DNA of 64,000 bases, taken from Clostridium aceticum (GTDB lineage: Bacteria > Bacillota > Clostridia > Peptostreptococcales > Natronincolaceae). The stretch is from assembly GCF_001042715.1 (NCBI RefSeq), contig NZ_CP009687.1:186001-250000 (forward strand), written 5' to 3'. Positions 56,960-64,000 of this stretch are shown here, one piece after another. How positions within the stretch are numbered: position 1 is the first letter of the stretch; each line of letters opens with the position of its first letter. A program made the position numbers and the translations under genes. Under the pieces are notes generated by a model, which was given only the letters and a program-made list of their open reading frames with translations, was not told where the DNA came from and searched no databases.

Positions 56960-56988
56960 AATCTCCTGTTATAACAGGAGATTTTTTG
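56960..56988 (+). terminator. Terminator after spoIIID
   Basis: AATCTCCTGTTATAACAGGA and the following GATT form a nearly loopless palindrome followed by a T-run. Confidence 0.88.
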
Positions 56989-57101
56989 TTGGGAAAAAAT
57001 TAAAATAAAAAAAGGATTTTACCTAATCCATATAGAACTAATAATGTTGAACATATTAATTTAAGTGTTCAGTAAAGACAAAATTGAAGGTGGGGGGAAA
57101 A

Positions 57102-58124
57102 ATGTTCGGATTCAGTTCAGATATAGGTATCGATTTAGGAACTGCCAGTGTGCTTGTTTTTGTAAAGGGAAAAGGTATTGTTTTACAAGAACCATCGGTG
57201 GTAGCTATTGATAAAAATACAAACAGCATACTGGCAGTAGGGCAGGATGCTCGTAAAATGTTAGGGAGAACACCTGGAAACATCGTAGCCATAAGGCCCC
57301 TAAAAGATGGTGTGATTTCTGACTATAATGTTACAGAAAAAATGTTGAAATACTTTATTAACAAAACAGTAGGAAAAAAATGGGTATTTAAGCCTAAAAT
57401 TATCGTATGTGTTCCTAGTGGTGTTACAGAAGTAGAAAAAAGAGCAGTTATTGATGCTACAAATGAAGCTGGTGCTAGGGCAACCTATCTTATCGAGGAG
57501 CCTATTGCAGCTGCCATAGGAGCAGGGCTAGACATTGCCCAAGCCAATGGTCACATGATCGTGGATATTGGAGGGGGTACTACTGATGTTGCTGTAATTT
57601 CTCTTGGAGGAATTGTTGTAAGCAACTCCATCAAAGTAGCTGGTGATAAGTTTGATGAAGCAATTATACGCTATATGCGAAAAAAACATAATATTATGAT
57701 TGGTGAGAGAACCGCTGAAGAAATGAAAATCCATATCGGCGGTGCTCAAAAAAGGGATGAAGAGATCAAGATGAATGTACGAGGAAGAAATCTTGTTTCA
57801 GGTCTTCCGGTAAATATAGAAGTGGGTAGTCATGAAATGGCGGAAGCCTTAGAAGAAAGTGTTATGGCTATTGCTGATACTGTACATTCTGTTTTAGAAA
57901 AAACTCCTCCAGAATTGGCGTCTGATATCGCTGACCAAGGTATTGTTATGACCGGTGGCGGTGCTCTCTTGTGGGGATTTGATCAGTTGATTTCCAACCG
58001 AACAGGTATTGCTGTAAGAGTTGCAGAGGAGGCTATTTCCTGCGTAGCAAAAGGGACAGGACAAGCCTTGGATTCATTGCAAATCTTAGAAGGCGATATG
58101 AGAATGAGAAAATCCAGAAGATAA
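57102..58124 (+). CDS. mbl: MreB/Mbl-family cell-shape actin
   Basis: A bacterial actin (340 aa) that guides side-wall synthesis at the membrane. SSDIGIDLGTASVLVFVKGK, MIVDIGGGTTDVAVISLGG (in parts) and MTGGGALLWGFDQLI are the phosphate and adenosine sites. The name mbl is chosen from position after spoIIID, as in Bacillus; the protein itself could be called MreB. The start at 57102 follows GGTGGGGGG. Confidence 0.93.
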   Translation: MFGFSSDIGIDLGTASVLVFVKGKGIVLQEPSVVAIDKNTNSILAVGQDARKMLGRTPGNIVAIRPLKDGVISDYNVTEKMLKYFINKTVGKKWVFKPKIIVCVPSGVTEVEKRAVIDATNEAGARATYLIEEPIAAAIGAGLDIAQANGHMIVDIGGGTTDVAVISLGGIVVSNSIKVAGDKFDEAIIRYMRKKHNIMIGERTAEEMKIHIGGAQKRDEEIKMNVRGRNLVSGLPVNIEVGSHEMAEALEESVMAIADTVHSVLEKTPPELASDIADQGIVMTGGGALLWGFDQLISNRTGIAVRVAEEAISCVAKGTGQALDSLQILEGDMRMRKSRR

Positions 58125-58178
58125 GTACTAAAGATTCTAGTAGAATAAGCCGATATATAAATGAAGAACGAAAAATTT

Positions 58179-58220
58179 CGGAGTCATGGAGACGGTTCTC
58201 TGTCCCTGTGGCATAGCGGA
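58179..58220. repeat. GGGGACGGTTC-type repeat, copy D (degenerate)
   Basis: CGGAGTCATGGAGACGGTTC then TCTGTCCCTGTGGCATAGCG. It lies between mbl and the flagellar genes. Confidence 0.55.
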
Positions 58221-58302
58221 TATAGATATTTGTCTAAGACGCTGTGATATACTAAGAAAAATATACATAGTCAACGTAACTTTAAAAGTGGAGTGAAGGA
58301 AT

Positions 58303-59391
58303 ATGCTAAGAGGACTTTATACAGCTGTGTCAGCCATGCAAACAACACAGAAAAAATTAGATGTATCTTCTAATAATATGGCCAATGTCAATACTACTGG
58401 ATTTAAAAAGGATGTTCTCATCTCCGAATCTTTTCCAGAAGTGTTGGTAAAAAAAATCAATGGAAGTCTACCCGCAGAACCTTATATTGGAACATTGCAG
58501 GTAGAGGTAGAAAGGGATGGAGAAGGTTTTCGGCTATCCACAGAATCAGGCTATTTTATGGCGGAGGGACCACTAGGAACCAGTCATAGTTCCTTTACTA
58601 GCTTTGCAGTAGACGAAGAAGGTTATTTAAAAACCTTTACTAGAGATCTGCATGGGAGGATCGACACCAGAGAAGGGAATTATATACTAGATGCCAATGG
58701 CAATAGGATTTTGATAGAAGGAAATGACATAGAAGTGACCCAGCAAGGTCAAGTAGCAGCCAATGGGCAAATCGTGGCCAATTTGGTGACAAGACCTGGT
58801 TTTAACACCATAGGAACCATCAATAGCGGCCTAAGGATGGAGAAGATTCAGACCTACTTTACACAGGGGACTATGGAGGAAACCGGAAATTCTTTGGACT
58901 TAGCTATAGAAGGCAATGGCTTTTTTAAAGTGAATACCCCTATGGGGGAAATGTATACCCGTAATGGTAACTTTACTTTAGATAACAATGGAGAAATCGT
59001 TACAAAGGAAGGTTATCATCTCATAGGACAGTTAGGTTCTATTCTGATAGAAGAGGACTTTGATATAAAGGACTTTAGAATAGGAGAAGATGGTGCTATT
59101 GTCTTAAATAATCAAGTGATTGATTTTATTGATATGATCAATATCACCAATGTGAATGTACTGCGGAAACATGGAGAAGGTTTCTATAGGGTTGCAGAAG
59201 GAGGAGAAATAGAGGCAGAGCCTTTTGAAGGCAGGGTTTTACAGGGTTATTTAGAAGCCTCCAATATCAATCCCGTAGCTGAAATGGTAAACATGATTAC
59301 GGTACTAAGAGCTTATGAATCTAATCAGAAAGTAGTACAGGCCTATGATGAAATTTTGCAAAAAGCTGTAAACGAGATAGGTAGAGTGTAA
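58303..59391 (+). CDS. Flagellar hook-basal body protein, FlgF/FlhO-like
   Basis: The 362-aa protein belongs to the rod/hook/hook-filament family. N-terminal LYTAVSAMQTTQKKLDVSSN and NMANVNTTGFKK, central NSLDLAIEGNGFFKV, and C-terminal GYLEASNINPVAEMVNMI are diagnostic. It is longer than Bacillus FlhO. In Bacillus the gene after mbl is flhO, so this is the proximal-rod type. The start follows GTGGAGTG. Confidence 0.9.
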   Translation: MLRGLYTAVSAMQTTQKKLDVSSNNMANVNTTGFKKDVLISESFPEVLVKKINGSLPAEPYIGTLQVEVERDGEGFRLSTESGYFMAEGPLGTSHSSFTSFAVDEEGYLKTFTRDLHGRIDTREGNYILDANGNRILIEGNDIEVTQQGQVAANGQIVANLVTRPGFNTIGTINSGLRMEKIQTYFTQGTMEETGNSLDLAIEGNGFFKVNTPMGEMYTRNGNFTLDNNGEIVTKEGYHLIGQLGSILIEEDFDIKDFRIGEDGAIVLNNQVIDFIDMINITNVNVLRKHGEGFYRVAEGGEIEAEPFEGRVLQGYLEASNINPVAEMVNMITVLRAYESNQKVVQAYDEILQKAVNEIGRV

Positions 59392-59410
59392 TATACATTA
59401 TTTGAGATAT

Positions 59411-59575
59411 CATTAGAGTTAACTTAAGCTATAATTTGTCATCTTGAGTGGCGCAAAGCGGAGTCGAAGGATCTTAGTGTTAGTAAAGTTCTTCGTTACT
59501 CCAAGATCCTTCGCTACGCTCAGGATGACAGTTCCAGAGGGTTTTGATAATAACTGTACTAAGTTAACGGCTATG
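59411..59575 (-). mobile_element. MITE-like repeat, copy 7 (165 bp) with perfect 10-bp target duplication
   Basis: It runs from CATTAGAGTTAACTTAA to TTAACGGCTATG-type end (AAGTTAACGGCTATG). It is flanked by identical decamers tttgagatat at 59401-59410 and 59576-59585. The interior has GTCATCTTGAGTGGCGCAAAGCGGAGTCGAAGG against CCTTCGCTACGCTCAGGATGAC in two parts. It separates the two flagellar genes, which are adjacent in relatives. Confidence 0.93.
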
Positions 59576-59598
59576 TTTGAGATATAAGATGAGGGGGA

Positions 59599-60399
59599 AT
59601 GATTGTGCGTGCTTTATGGACAGCGGCTTCAGGCATGAAAGCTCAGCAACTAAGTGTAGATACCATTGCCAACAACTTGGCAAATGTGAATACCACAGGT
59701 TATAAAAGACAAAAGGTAGAATTTAAAGATTTGCTTTATGCCACCATAAGAAAGAGTGATCTAAATGATGGTGTAGGAAGTCCAGTAAATCTGCAGGTTG
59801 GACATGGTGTCATGCCTATGGCAACTTCCAGAGTCTTTACTACCGGCAACTTAGAATCCACGGGAAATCCCTTTGACTTTGCCATAGAGGGGGAAGGATT
59901 TTTTGTTGTAGAAACCCCTACAGGAGAATTTCGTTACACAAGGGATGGTAATTTTAAACTCAGTGTAGATTTTGACGAGGTGCGATTGGTTACTGCCGAT
60001 GGTTATACGGTATTGTCAGAGTTTGATGATGAAATCGCCTTTATGGAAGGTATCAGTAACATCAATGTTTCTGAAACAGGGCTAATCACGGGTGAAAATC
60101 AAGATGGAGAGATTGAAGAAATCGCCACCATCAAACTTGTAAAGTTCTTAAACCCTGAAGGGCTAGAGGCTATAGGGAAAAATCTATATAAAGCTACTGT
60201 TGCATCAGGTGAAGAAATCCCAATGGAGGATGAAAACCGCACAAGTACTATCAGACAGGGTTATCTTGAAACCTCTAATGTCCAGATCGTTGATGAAATG
60301 GTGCGAATGATTACAGCCCAAAGGGCTTACGAGATAAGTTCCAAGACAATACAGACAGCAGATGATATGCTGGGTATGGCCAACAATCTTAAACGATAA
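59599..60399 (+). CDS. flgG: Flagellar rod/hook protein, FlgG/FlhP-like
   Basis: The distal-rod protein FlgG type (266 aa). MIVRALWTAASGMKAQQLSV, NLANVNTTGYKR, ESTGNPFDFAIEGEGFF and GYLETSNVQIVDEMVRMI are typical. The start follows GAGGGGG. Confidence 0.92.
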   Translation: MIVRALWTAASGMKAQQLSVDTIANNLANVNTTGYKRQKVEFKDLLYATIRKSDLNDGVGSPVNLQVGHGVMPMATSRVFTTGNLESTGNPFDFAIEGEGFFVVETPTGEFRYTRDGNFKLSVDFDEVRLVTADGYTVLSEFDDEIAFMEGISNINVSETGLITGENQDGEIEEIATIKLVKFLNPEGLEAIGKNLYKATVASGEEIPMEDENRTSTIRQGYLETSNVQIVDEMVRMITAQRAYEISSKTIQTADDMLGMANNLKR

Positions 60400-60431
60400 T
60401 AAGCGAGCAATGTTTTAAGGAGGAAGCTTTT

Positions 60432-60743
60432 ATGAAGGTTAATGATCACATGCTGCAATTTGCCAGCGCTCAAAAAATTCAAAACAAAAATCTTACGGAA
60501 GACCCAGAAAAACTGATGGAGGCATGTAAGGAGTTTGAAGCTATCTTCCTAAATATGATGCTGCAACAGATGAGAAAAACAATTACTGAGGATGGTTTTG
60601 TAGAGAAAAGCTATGGACGAGAGATTTATGAAAGCATGCAGGATGAAGAAATTTCAAAGGAGATGGCTAGAGGCCAGGGTATTGGACTTGCAAAACAACT
60701 CTATCAACAACTATCTAGAAATATAAAAACTTCTGCTGAGTAG
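60432..60743 (+). CDS. FlgJ-type rod-binding protein
   Basis: A 103-aa protein equal to the N-terminal rod-binding domain of FlgJ, without a muramidase domain. KLMEACKEFEAIFLNMMLQQMRKT (in parts) and ESMQDEEISKEMARGQGIGLA are the family signature. It caps rod assembly. Order flgF-flgG-rod binding protein fits. Confidence 0.9.
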   Translation: MKVNDHMLQFASAQKIQNKNLTEDPEKLMEACKEFEAIFLNMMLQQMRKTITEDGFVEKSYGREIYESMQDEEISKEMARGQGIGLAKQLYQQLSRNIKTSAE

Positions 60744-60810
60744 AGAAAAAATATTTTTTGCTTAAAAGACATATACTAGGAACATGAATTTATGTCATTG
60801 TGAAGGAAGT

Positions 60811-60955
60811 GTGGGGATGGTTCGAGCATTTCTGAAGTATGCTTATTCGTGTTTTTGTCATTCAGAAGGCAGTGAAGAATCTCGTGTTTCAAGCCTTTAA
60901 GATCCTTCGCTACGCTCAGGATGACGAGAAGGAACTATCCCCAAGGTTCCAGGAA
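60811..60955. repeat. Composite repeat: GGGGATGGTTC halves around a CATCCTGAG core
   Basis: GTGGGGATGGTTCGAGCATT starts it and GGAACTATCCCCAAGG ends it as the inverse. Nested inside (60857-60925) is a core-type hairpin GTCATTCAGAAGG...GATCCTTCGCTACGCTCAGGATGAC. One repeat family sits inside the other. Confidence 0.65.
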
Positions 60956-60966
60956 GGAGGAGATGA

Positions 60967-61401
60967 ATGGAACTAAATATCATGGAAATTCAAAAAAGAA
61001 TTCCTCACCGCTACCCTTTTTTACTGGTTGACAGGATTATAGAAATAGAAGAGGGAAAGTCAGCGATAGGTATAAAAAATGTCACGATGAACGAACCTTT
61101 TTTTCAAGGACACTTCCCTCAGATGCCTCTTATGCCAGGGGTACTGATGGTAGAGGCTTTAGCCCAGGTGGCAGGTATTGTCTGCGGTGGTATAGAGGAA
61201 AACAAAGGAAAAATAGGGGTTTTTACCAGTATAGATAACTGCAAATTTAGAAGACAAGTAGTCCCAGGAGATCAGCTGAGACTAGAAGTAACGATTACTG
61301 CCTTTAGAAGAGGCATTGCTAAGGCAGAAGGAAAAGCCTATGTAGGAGAAGAATTGGCTTGTGCTGCAAACTTGAGTTTTGCTATGATCGATGAAAAATA
61401 A
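60967..61401 (+). CDS. fabZ: 3-hydroxyacyl-ACP dehydratase FabZ
   Basis: The hot-dog fold dehydratase of fatty-acid elongation (144 aa). [31 protein letters not shown] (catalytic His and Glu; shown in parts) and [15 protein letters not shown]. The start follows AAGGAGG. In Bacillus the same gene (ywpB) follows the spoIIID-mbl-flhOP cluster. Confidence 0.96.
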   Translation: MELNIMEIQKRIPHRYPFLLVDRIIEIEEGKSAIGIKNVTMNEPFFQGHFPQMPLMPGVLMVEALAQVAGIVCGGIEENKGKIGVFTSIDNCKFRRQVVPGDQLRLEVTITAFRRGIAKAEGKAYVGEELACAANLSFAMIDEK

Positions 61402-61424
61402 TAGAAAACATATAGTTTCCAAAG

Positions 61425-61482
61425 TCCCCTTACATGTAGATAGTTATATTACTTTAACTGTTTACTATAAGGGGAATTTTGT
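61425..61482 (+). terminator. Probable terminator after fabZ
   Basis: TCCCCTTA (61425-61432) pairs with TAAGGGGA (61468-61475) over a long A+T-rich loop, then ATTTTG. Confidence 0.5.
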
Positions 61483-61579
61483 TTCTTCGCTACGCTATAA
61501 CTTAAAGAGCTATTTTGTGATTGTTATAGTATTTATAATGAAGGGCATAATGCTATTGAAAAAAAGATAAAGTATTTTA

Positions 61580-61588
61580 TGTTATAAT
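61580..61588 (+). promoter_or_regulatory. Extended -10 promoter of the glyoxalase gene
   Basis: TG-t-TATAAT, 43 bp upstream of the start codon at 61632. A -35 at normal spacing is weak. Confidence 0.5.
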
Positions 61589-61631
61589 ATAAAGATAGTT
61601 GGTTTATTTATAAATAAGGAGGAGTCAGTAA

Positions 61632-62015
61632 ATGAATTACAAAATGCTACATACTTGTATCAGAGTAATGGATTTGGAGAAGTCTTTAAAGTTTTATCAG
61701 GAAGCATTAGGACTAAAGGAAACTAGGAGAAAGGATTTTCCTGAACATGAATTTACTTTAGTTTACTTGAGTGATGTGTCAGGACAATATGAACTAGAGT
61801 TAACCTATAACTACAATCCAGAGAAACCTTATGAAATAGGAAATGGATTTAGCCATATAGCAGTTGCTGTAGAGGATTTAGAGGAATCTAGAAAAAGACA
61901 TGAAGAAATGGGTTATAAGGTTACAAAGCTAATGGGACTTCCAGATAGCCCCCCTAGATTTTATTTTGTAACAGATCCAGATGGCTATGATGTTGAGGTA
62001 ATAAGAGCTGACTAA
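61632..62015 (+). CDS. gloA: Lactoylglutathione lyase-type glyoxalase (VOC family)
   Basis: The 127-aa protein has two beta-alpha-beta-beta-beta modules. Metal ligands expected of glyoxalase I are visible: His near residue 7 (MLHTCIRV), Glu in YELELTYNY, His in FSHIAVAVEDL, and Glu in VEVIRAD. PPRFYFVTDPDGY is typical. It detoxifies methylglyoxal with a thiol cofactor, which in a clostridium may not be glutathione. The start follows AAGGAGGAG. Confidence 0.88.
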   Translation: MNYKMLHTCIRVMDLEKSLKFYQEALGLKETRRKDFPEHEFTLVYLSDVSGQYELELTYNYNPEKPYEIGNGFSHIAVAVEDLEESRKRHEEMGYKVTKLMGLPDSPPRFYFVTDPDGYDVEVIRAD

Positions 62016-62066
62016 TTGGCAAAGTTGCGTGATTAGTAAAAGTATTGGTTTGTTTTTAAATATAGA

Positions 62067-62110
62067 GGGTCATGATCAGTAGGTAAACCTATCGATCATG
62101 ACCCTTTTTT
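62067..62110. terminator. Bidirectional terminator between gloA and the TIM-barrel gene
   Basis: GGGTCATGATC (62067-62077) and GATCATGACCC (62094-62104) form the outer stem, with an inner TAGGT/ACCTA pairing, then six T. The stop codon of the minus-strand gene (62089-62091) lies inside it. Confidence 0.85.
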
Positions 62111-62880
62111 AAGAAAGTTTTCAGTTGTTTTAAGTTTTCTTGCTGCACTTCTATACTTTCAAAAATCTCACAAATGATAATACCGTTGTACTGTGTTTCT
62201 TTAAGCTTTGTAAAAAAATCTTCAAAATCAATATTCCCTTCTCCTAAAGGCAAGTGCTGGTCTTTTTCTCCGTGATTATCGTGAAGATGAATATATTGGA
62301 GACGTTGTTCATAGGATTCAACCCATGTAGCTAACTGACTTTTGCCAAGGGCATGGGCATGACCTGTATCCAGACAGGCAGCCAAATAGGGAGAGTCTAT
62401 TGTATCAACGATATTTTTGATTAATTGAGGATTTTTATTGTGTACGTTTTCTATAACCGCAGTGATTTGGAAGGATTCACACTCTTTGATCAGATTCTTC
62501 CAAAAGAGAATGCTTTCTTCTAACAAATAATCTTCATAATTATCGTAATATGCCGCAGGATCATAATCTGAATGAACCACCATAAACTTTGCATTCAATG
62601 CCTTAGCTGCTGCCAATGTCTGACAGTAACGCTGTGTGCATACACTTCGAACTAAAGGGTCAAAGCTAGTAGGGTGCAGATCAATATAGGGTCCATGAAG
62701 GGTTAAAAGACCTTGATAGTTTTTTAAGACGTTGTTGTATTGTTCAATAATCCTATCACGGTTTTCGTCTAAATTGCTAGGCATAACAAAATCTTGGATT
62801 TCTAAGCAATTGTATGTCTCTTGATAAAAATCAGGATGTTGATTTAGTTTTTCTAGGTAAATACCAGTACCGATTTTCAT
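62089..62880 (-). CDS. Sugar phosphate isomerase/epimerase (xylose-isomerase-like TIM barrel)
   Basis: The 263-aa protein has the AP-endonuclease-2/xylose-isomerase barrel pattern: LTLHGPYIDLH, FMVVHSDYD, AVIENVHNKN, ACLDTGHAHALG, YIHLHDNHGEKDQHLPLGEG (in parts) and a late IICEIF. The His/Glu/Asp metal ligands are present, so a metal-dependent isomerase, epimerase or nuclease is possible; an endonuclease IV role is less likely, since ENVHNKN lacks its usual motifs. The start at 62880 follows TGGAGAA. Confidence 0.78.
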   Translation of the reverse strand: MKIGTGIYLEKLNQHPDFYQETYNCLEIQDFVMPSNLDENRDRIIEQYNNVLKNYQGLLTLHGPYIDLHPTSFDPLVRSVCTQRYCQTLAAAKALNAKFMVVHSDYDPAAYYDNYEDYLLEESILFWKNLIKECESFQITAVIENVHNKNPQLIKNIVDTIDSPYLAACLDTGHAHALGKSQLATWVESYEQRLQYIHLHDNHGEKDQHLPLGEGNIDFEDFFTKLKETQYNGIIICEIFESIEVQQENLKQLKTFLKKGHDR

Positions 62881-63061
62881 AGCTATTCTCCATTTTTTTA
62901 CTTTCAGATTAACATGTATTTTTTTTAATGTCAAATCAGGGTGAGGATGTCTTTTTATATTGACACCTATAGGGAAGAATGATAATATAGCTTAAAGATT
63001 TTTGACAATAAAATTTAAGTAAATAATAGAAGAATTAAATATTTTAGAGGGTGGGAAATGT

Positions 63062-63730
63062 ATGATTTCAAATAAAATCAAAGAAAAAGTTGCAGGAATG
63101 ATTGATCACACGATTTTAAAGCCAGAGGCTACAAAGGAAGAGATTATACAGCTATGTGATGAAGCTAAGAGGTATAATTTTGCTTCAGTGTGTATTCATC
63201 CACATTTTGTCCCTTTGGCATATGATCTGCTTAAGGATACTGATGTTAAGGTTTGTACGGTAATAGGTTTTCCTTTAGGTTTAAATACTACTGAGGTTAA
63301 AAGGTATGAAACCAAGAAGGCAATTGAGGCAGGGGCTACAGAGGTAGATATGGTGATCAATGTAGGTCAGTTGAAGGACAAAAATTATGAATTTGTACTA
63401 AAGGATATTAAAGCAGTAGTTGATGAAGCTAAAGTTAAAGCTATTGTTAAAGTAATTATTGAAACATGTATATTAACTAAGGAAGAAAAGGTAAAGGCGT
63501 GTAAGATATGCGTGGATGCCGGGGCTGACTTTGTTAAGACATCTACTGGGTTTAATAAAGGAGGGGCAACTAAAGAAGATATTGAACTAATGAGCAGTAT
63601 TGTTCACCCTAAGCTGAAGGTTAAGGCATCTGGAGGCATAAGGTCGGCGGCGGATGCTGTTATGATGATAGAAGCAGGTGCAGATAGAATTGGTACTAGT
63701 TCTGGTGTGAAAATCCTTAATGAAGCATAA
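63062..63730 (+). CDS. deoC: Deoxyribose-phosphate aldolase
   Basis: It splits 2-deoxyribose-5-phosphate into acetaldehyde and glyceraldehyde-3-phosphate in nucleoside catabolism. [26 protein letters not shown], the Schiff-base Lys in [18 protein letters not shown] and [13 protein letters not shown]. The 222-aa length is standard. It stands alone between the TIM-barrel gene and a terminator. Confidence 0.96.
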   Translation: MISNKIKEKVAGMIDHTILKPEATKEEIIQLCDEAKRYNFASVCIHPHFVPLAYDLLKDTDVKVCTVIGFPLGLNTTEVKRYETKKAIEAGATEVDMVINVGQLKDKNYEFVLKDIKAVVDEAKVKAIVKVIIETCILTKEEKVKACKICVDAGADFVKTSTGFNKGGATKEDIELMSSIVHPKLKVKASGGIRSAADAVMMIEAGADRIGTSSGVKILNEA

Positions 63731-63743
63731 AATTACTATGTAT

Positions 63744-63790
63744 AAAGCACACCCTCCTAGCTTTGCTTTACTAGGAGGGTGTGCTTTATA
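63744..63790 (+). terminator. Strong terminator after deoC
   Basis: AAAGCACACCCTCCTAG (63744-63760) pairs perfectly with its inverse (63771-63787) around 10 nt. It is placed to serve the convergent gene too. Confidence 0.9.
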
Positions 63791-63803
63791 TAGTTAAGGA
63801 GGA

Positions 63804-64000
63804 TTAAAGTAAAATCTGGATATTGCTTTGTGCTTTTAAGGTTTCAATAAGTTCGGTAAAGGTTGTTTGGAACTTTTGGTACTTCAATTCTTCCTCTAAT
63901 TCAAATCTCATTTCTTCAAACTCTGCTAGATCTTCCATAAACTCGCTGTAGTCATCGTACAAAGCTCTAATTTCTTCTTCTGATACTTCCAGATCACCAA
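63804..64000 (-). CDS. C-terminal end of a probable peptidyl-prolyl isomerase (partial)
   Basis: Sixty-four codons before the stop are visible, the rest lies beyond the right edge. They read VSEEEIRALYDDYSEFM, then a charged helix and KFQTTFTELIETLKAQSNIQILL at the end, the pattern of SurA/PrsA-type proteins after their parvulin domain. With the catalytic domain outside the window the family is tentative. Confidence 0.5.
   Translation of the reverse strand, partial: GDLEVSEEEIRALYDDYSEFMEDLAEFEEMRFELEEELKYQKFQTTFTELIETLKAQSNIQILL

Overview
The window is a low-G+C chromosome segment of a spore-forming, flagellated Gram-positive bacterium, most likely a clostridium of the Alkaliphilus/Natronincola type. 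That placement is inferred from gene content and has not been tested by a tree. Supporting signs are spoIID, spoIIQ and spoIIID, the Firmicutes-style neighbourhoods, strong AAGGAGG-type ribosome binding sites, frequent TTG starts, and an ATP synthase whose c subunits carry a sodium-binding signature.

Layout. 1-2.3 kb: end of an RND efflux pump and its TetR regulator. 2.6-8.8 kb: cell-surface glycosylation (galU, a GT39-like membrane enzyme, a GtrB-like GT2 glycosyltransferase, GtrA). The GT2 gene is split by a 1729-bp IS200/IS605-family element with tnpA, tnpB and its guide-RNA region; precise removal restores a 317-codon frame. 9.0-11.1 kb: a ComK-like protein divergent from a VTC polyphosphate-polymerase-type gene and a DUF4956 membrane gene. 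11.4-19.0 kb: one histidine operon, hisZGDCBHAF-IE, without a histidinol-phosphatase gene. 19.1-20.5 kb: a sodium:neurotransmitter-symporter-family transporter.

21-42.6 kb is a core Firmicutes block: transaldolase-like aldolase, two tandem class II fructose bisphosphatases, rho, rpmE, tdk, yqhQ, prmC, prfA, a heptad-repeat coiled-coil protein, a ZIP transporter, an FHA / FtsW-RodA / PBP trio, the Sua5-type tRNA-modification enzyme, a low-molecular-weight phosphatase with an unusual inserted coiled coil, rpiB, upp, dCMP deaminase, a WecA/TagO-type transferase and UDP-GlcNAc 2-epimerase. 42.8-50.6 kb: the complete F1Fo ATP synthase operon, with one double-hairpin c subunit (184 aa, one ion-binding Glu) and one normal c subunit (88 aa), the arrangement known from the sodium ATP synthase of Acetobacterium woodii. 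50.6-61.4 kb: NusG-domain-II protein, YueI-like, YwmB, murA, spoIID, spoIIQ-like, spoIIID, mbl, two flagellar rod/hook genes, a FlgJ-type rod-binding protein and fabZ. 61.6-64 kb: a glyoxalase-type protein, a TIM-barrel sugar isomerase/AP-endonuclease-like protein, deoC and the C-terminal end of a probable peptidyl-prolyl isomerase.

Between genes there is a dispersed repeat family. Six near-complete copies have matching 17-bp terminal inverted repeats, and four of them are flanked by 10-bp direct repeats matching at 8 to 10 of 10 positions. It is therefore a non-autonomous (MITE-like) mobile element. One copy split a transcription terminator and another supplies the stop codon of a glpX gene. 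A second palindromic family (GGGGACGGTTC type) and a set of three tandem 152-bp repeats are also present. I found no rRNA, tRNA or CRISPR array.
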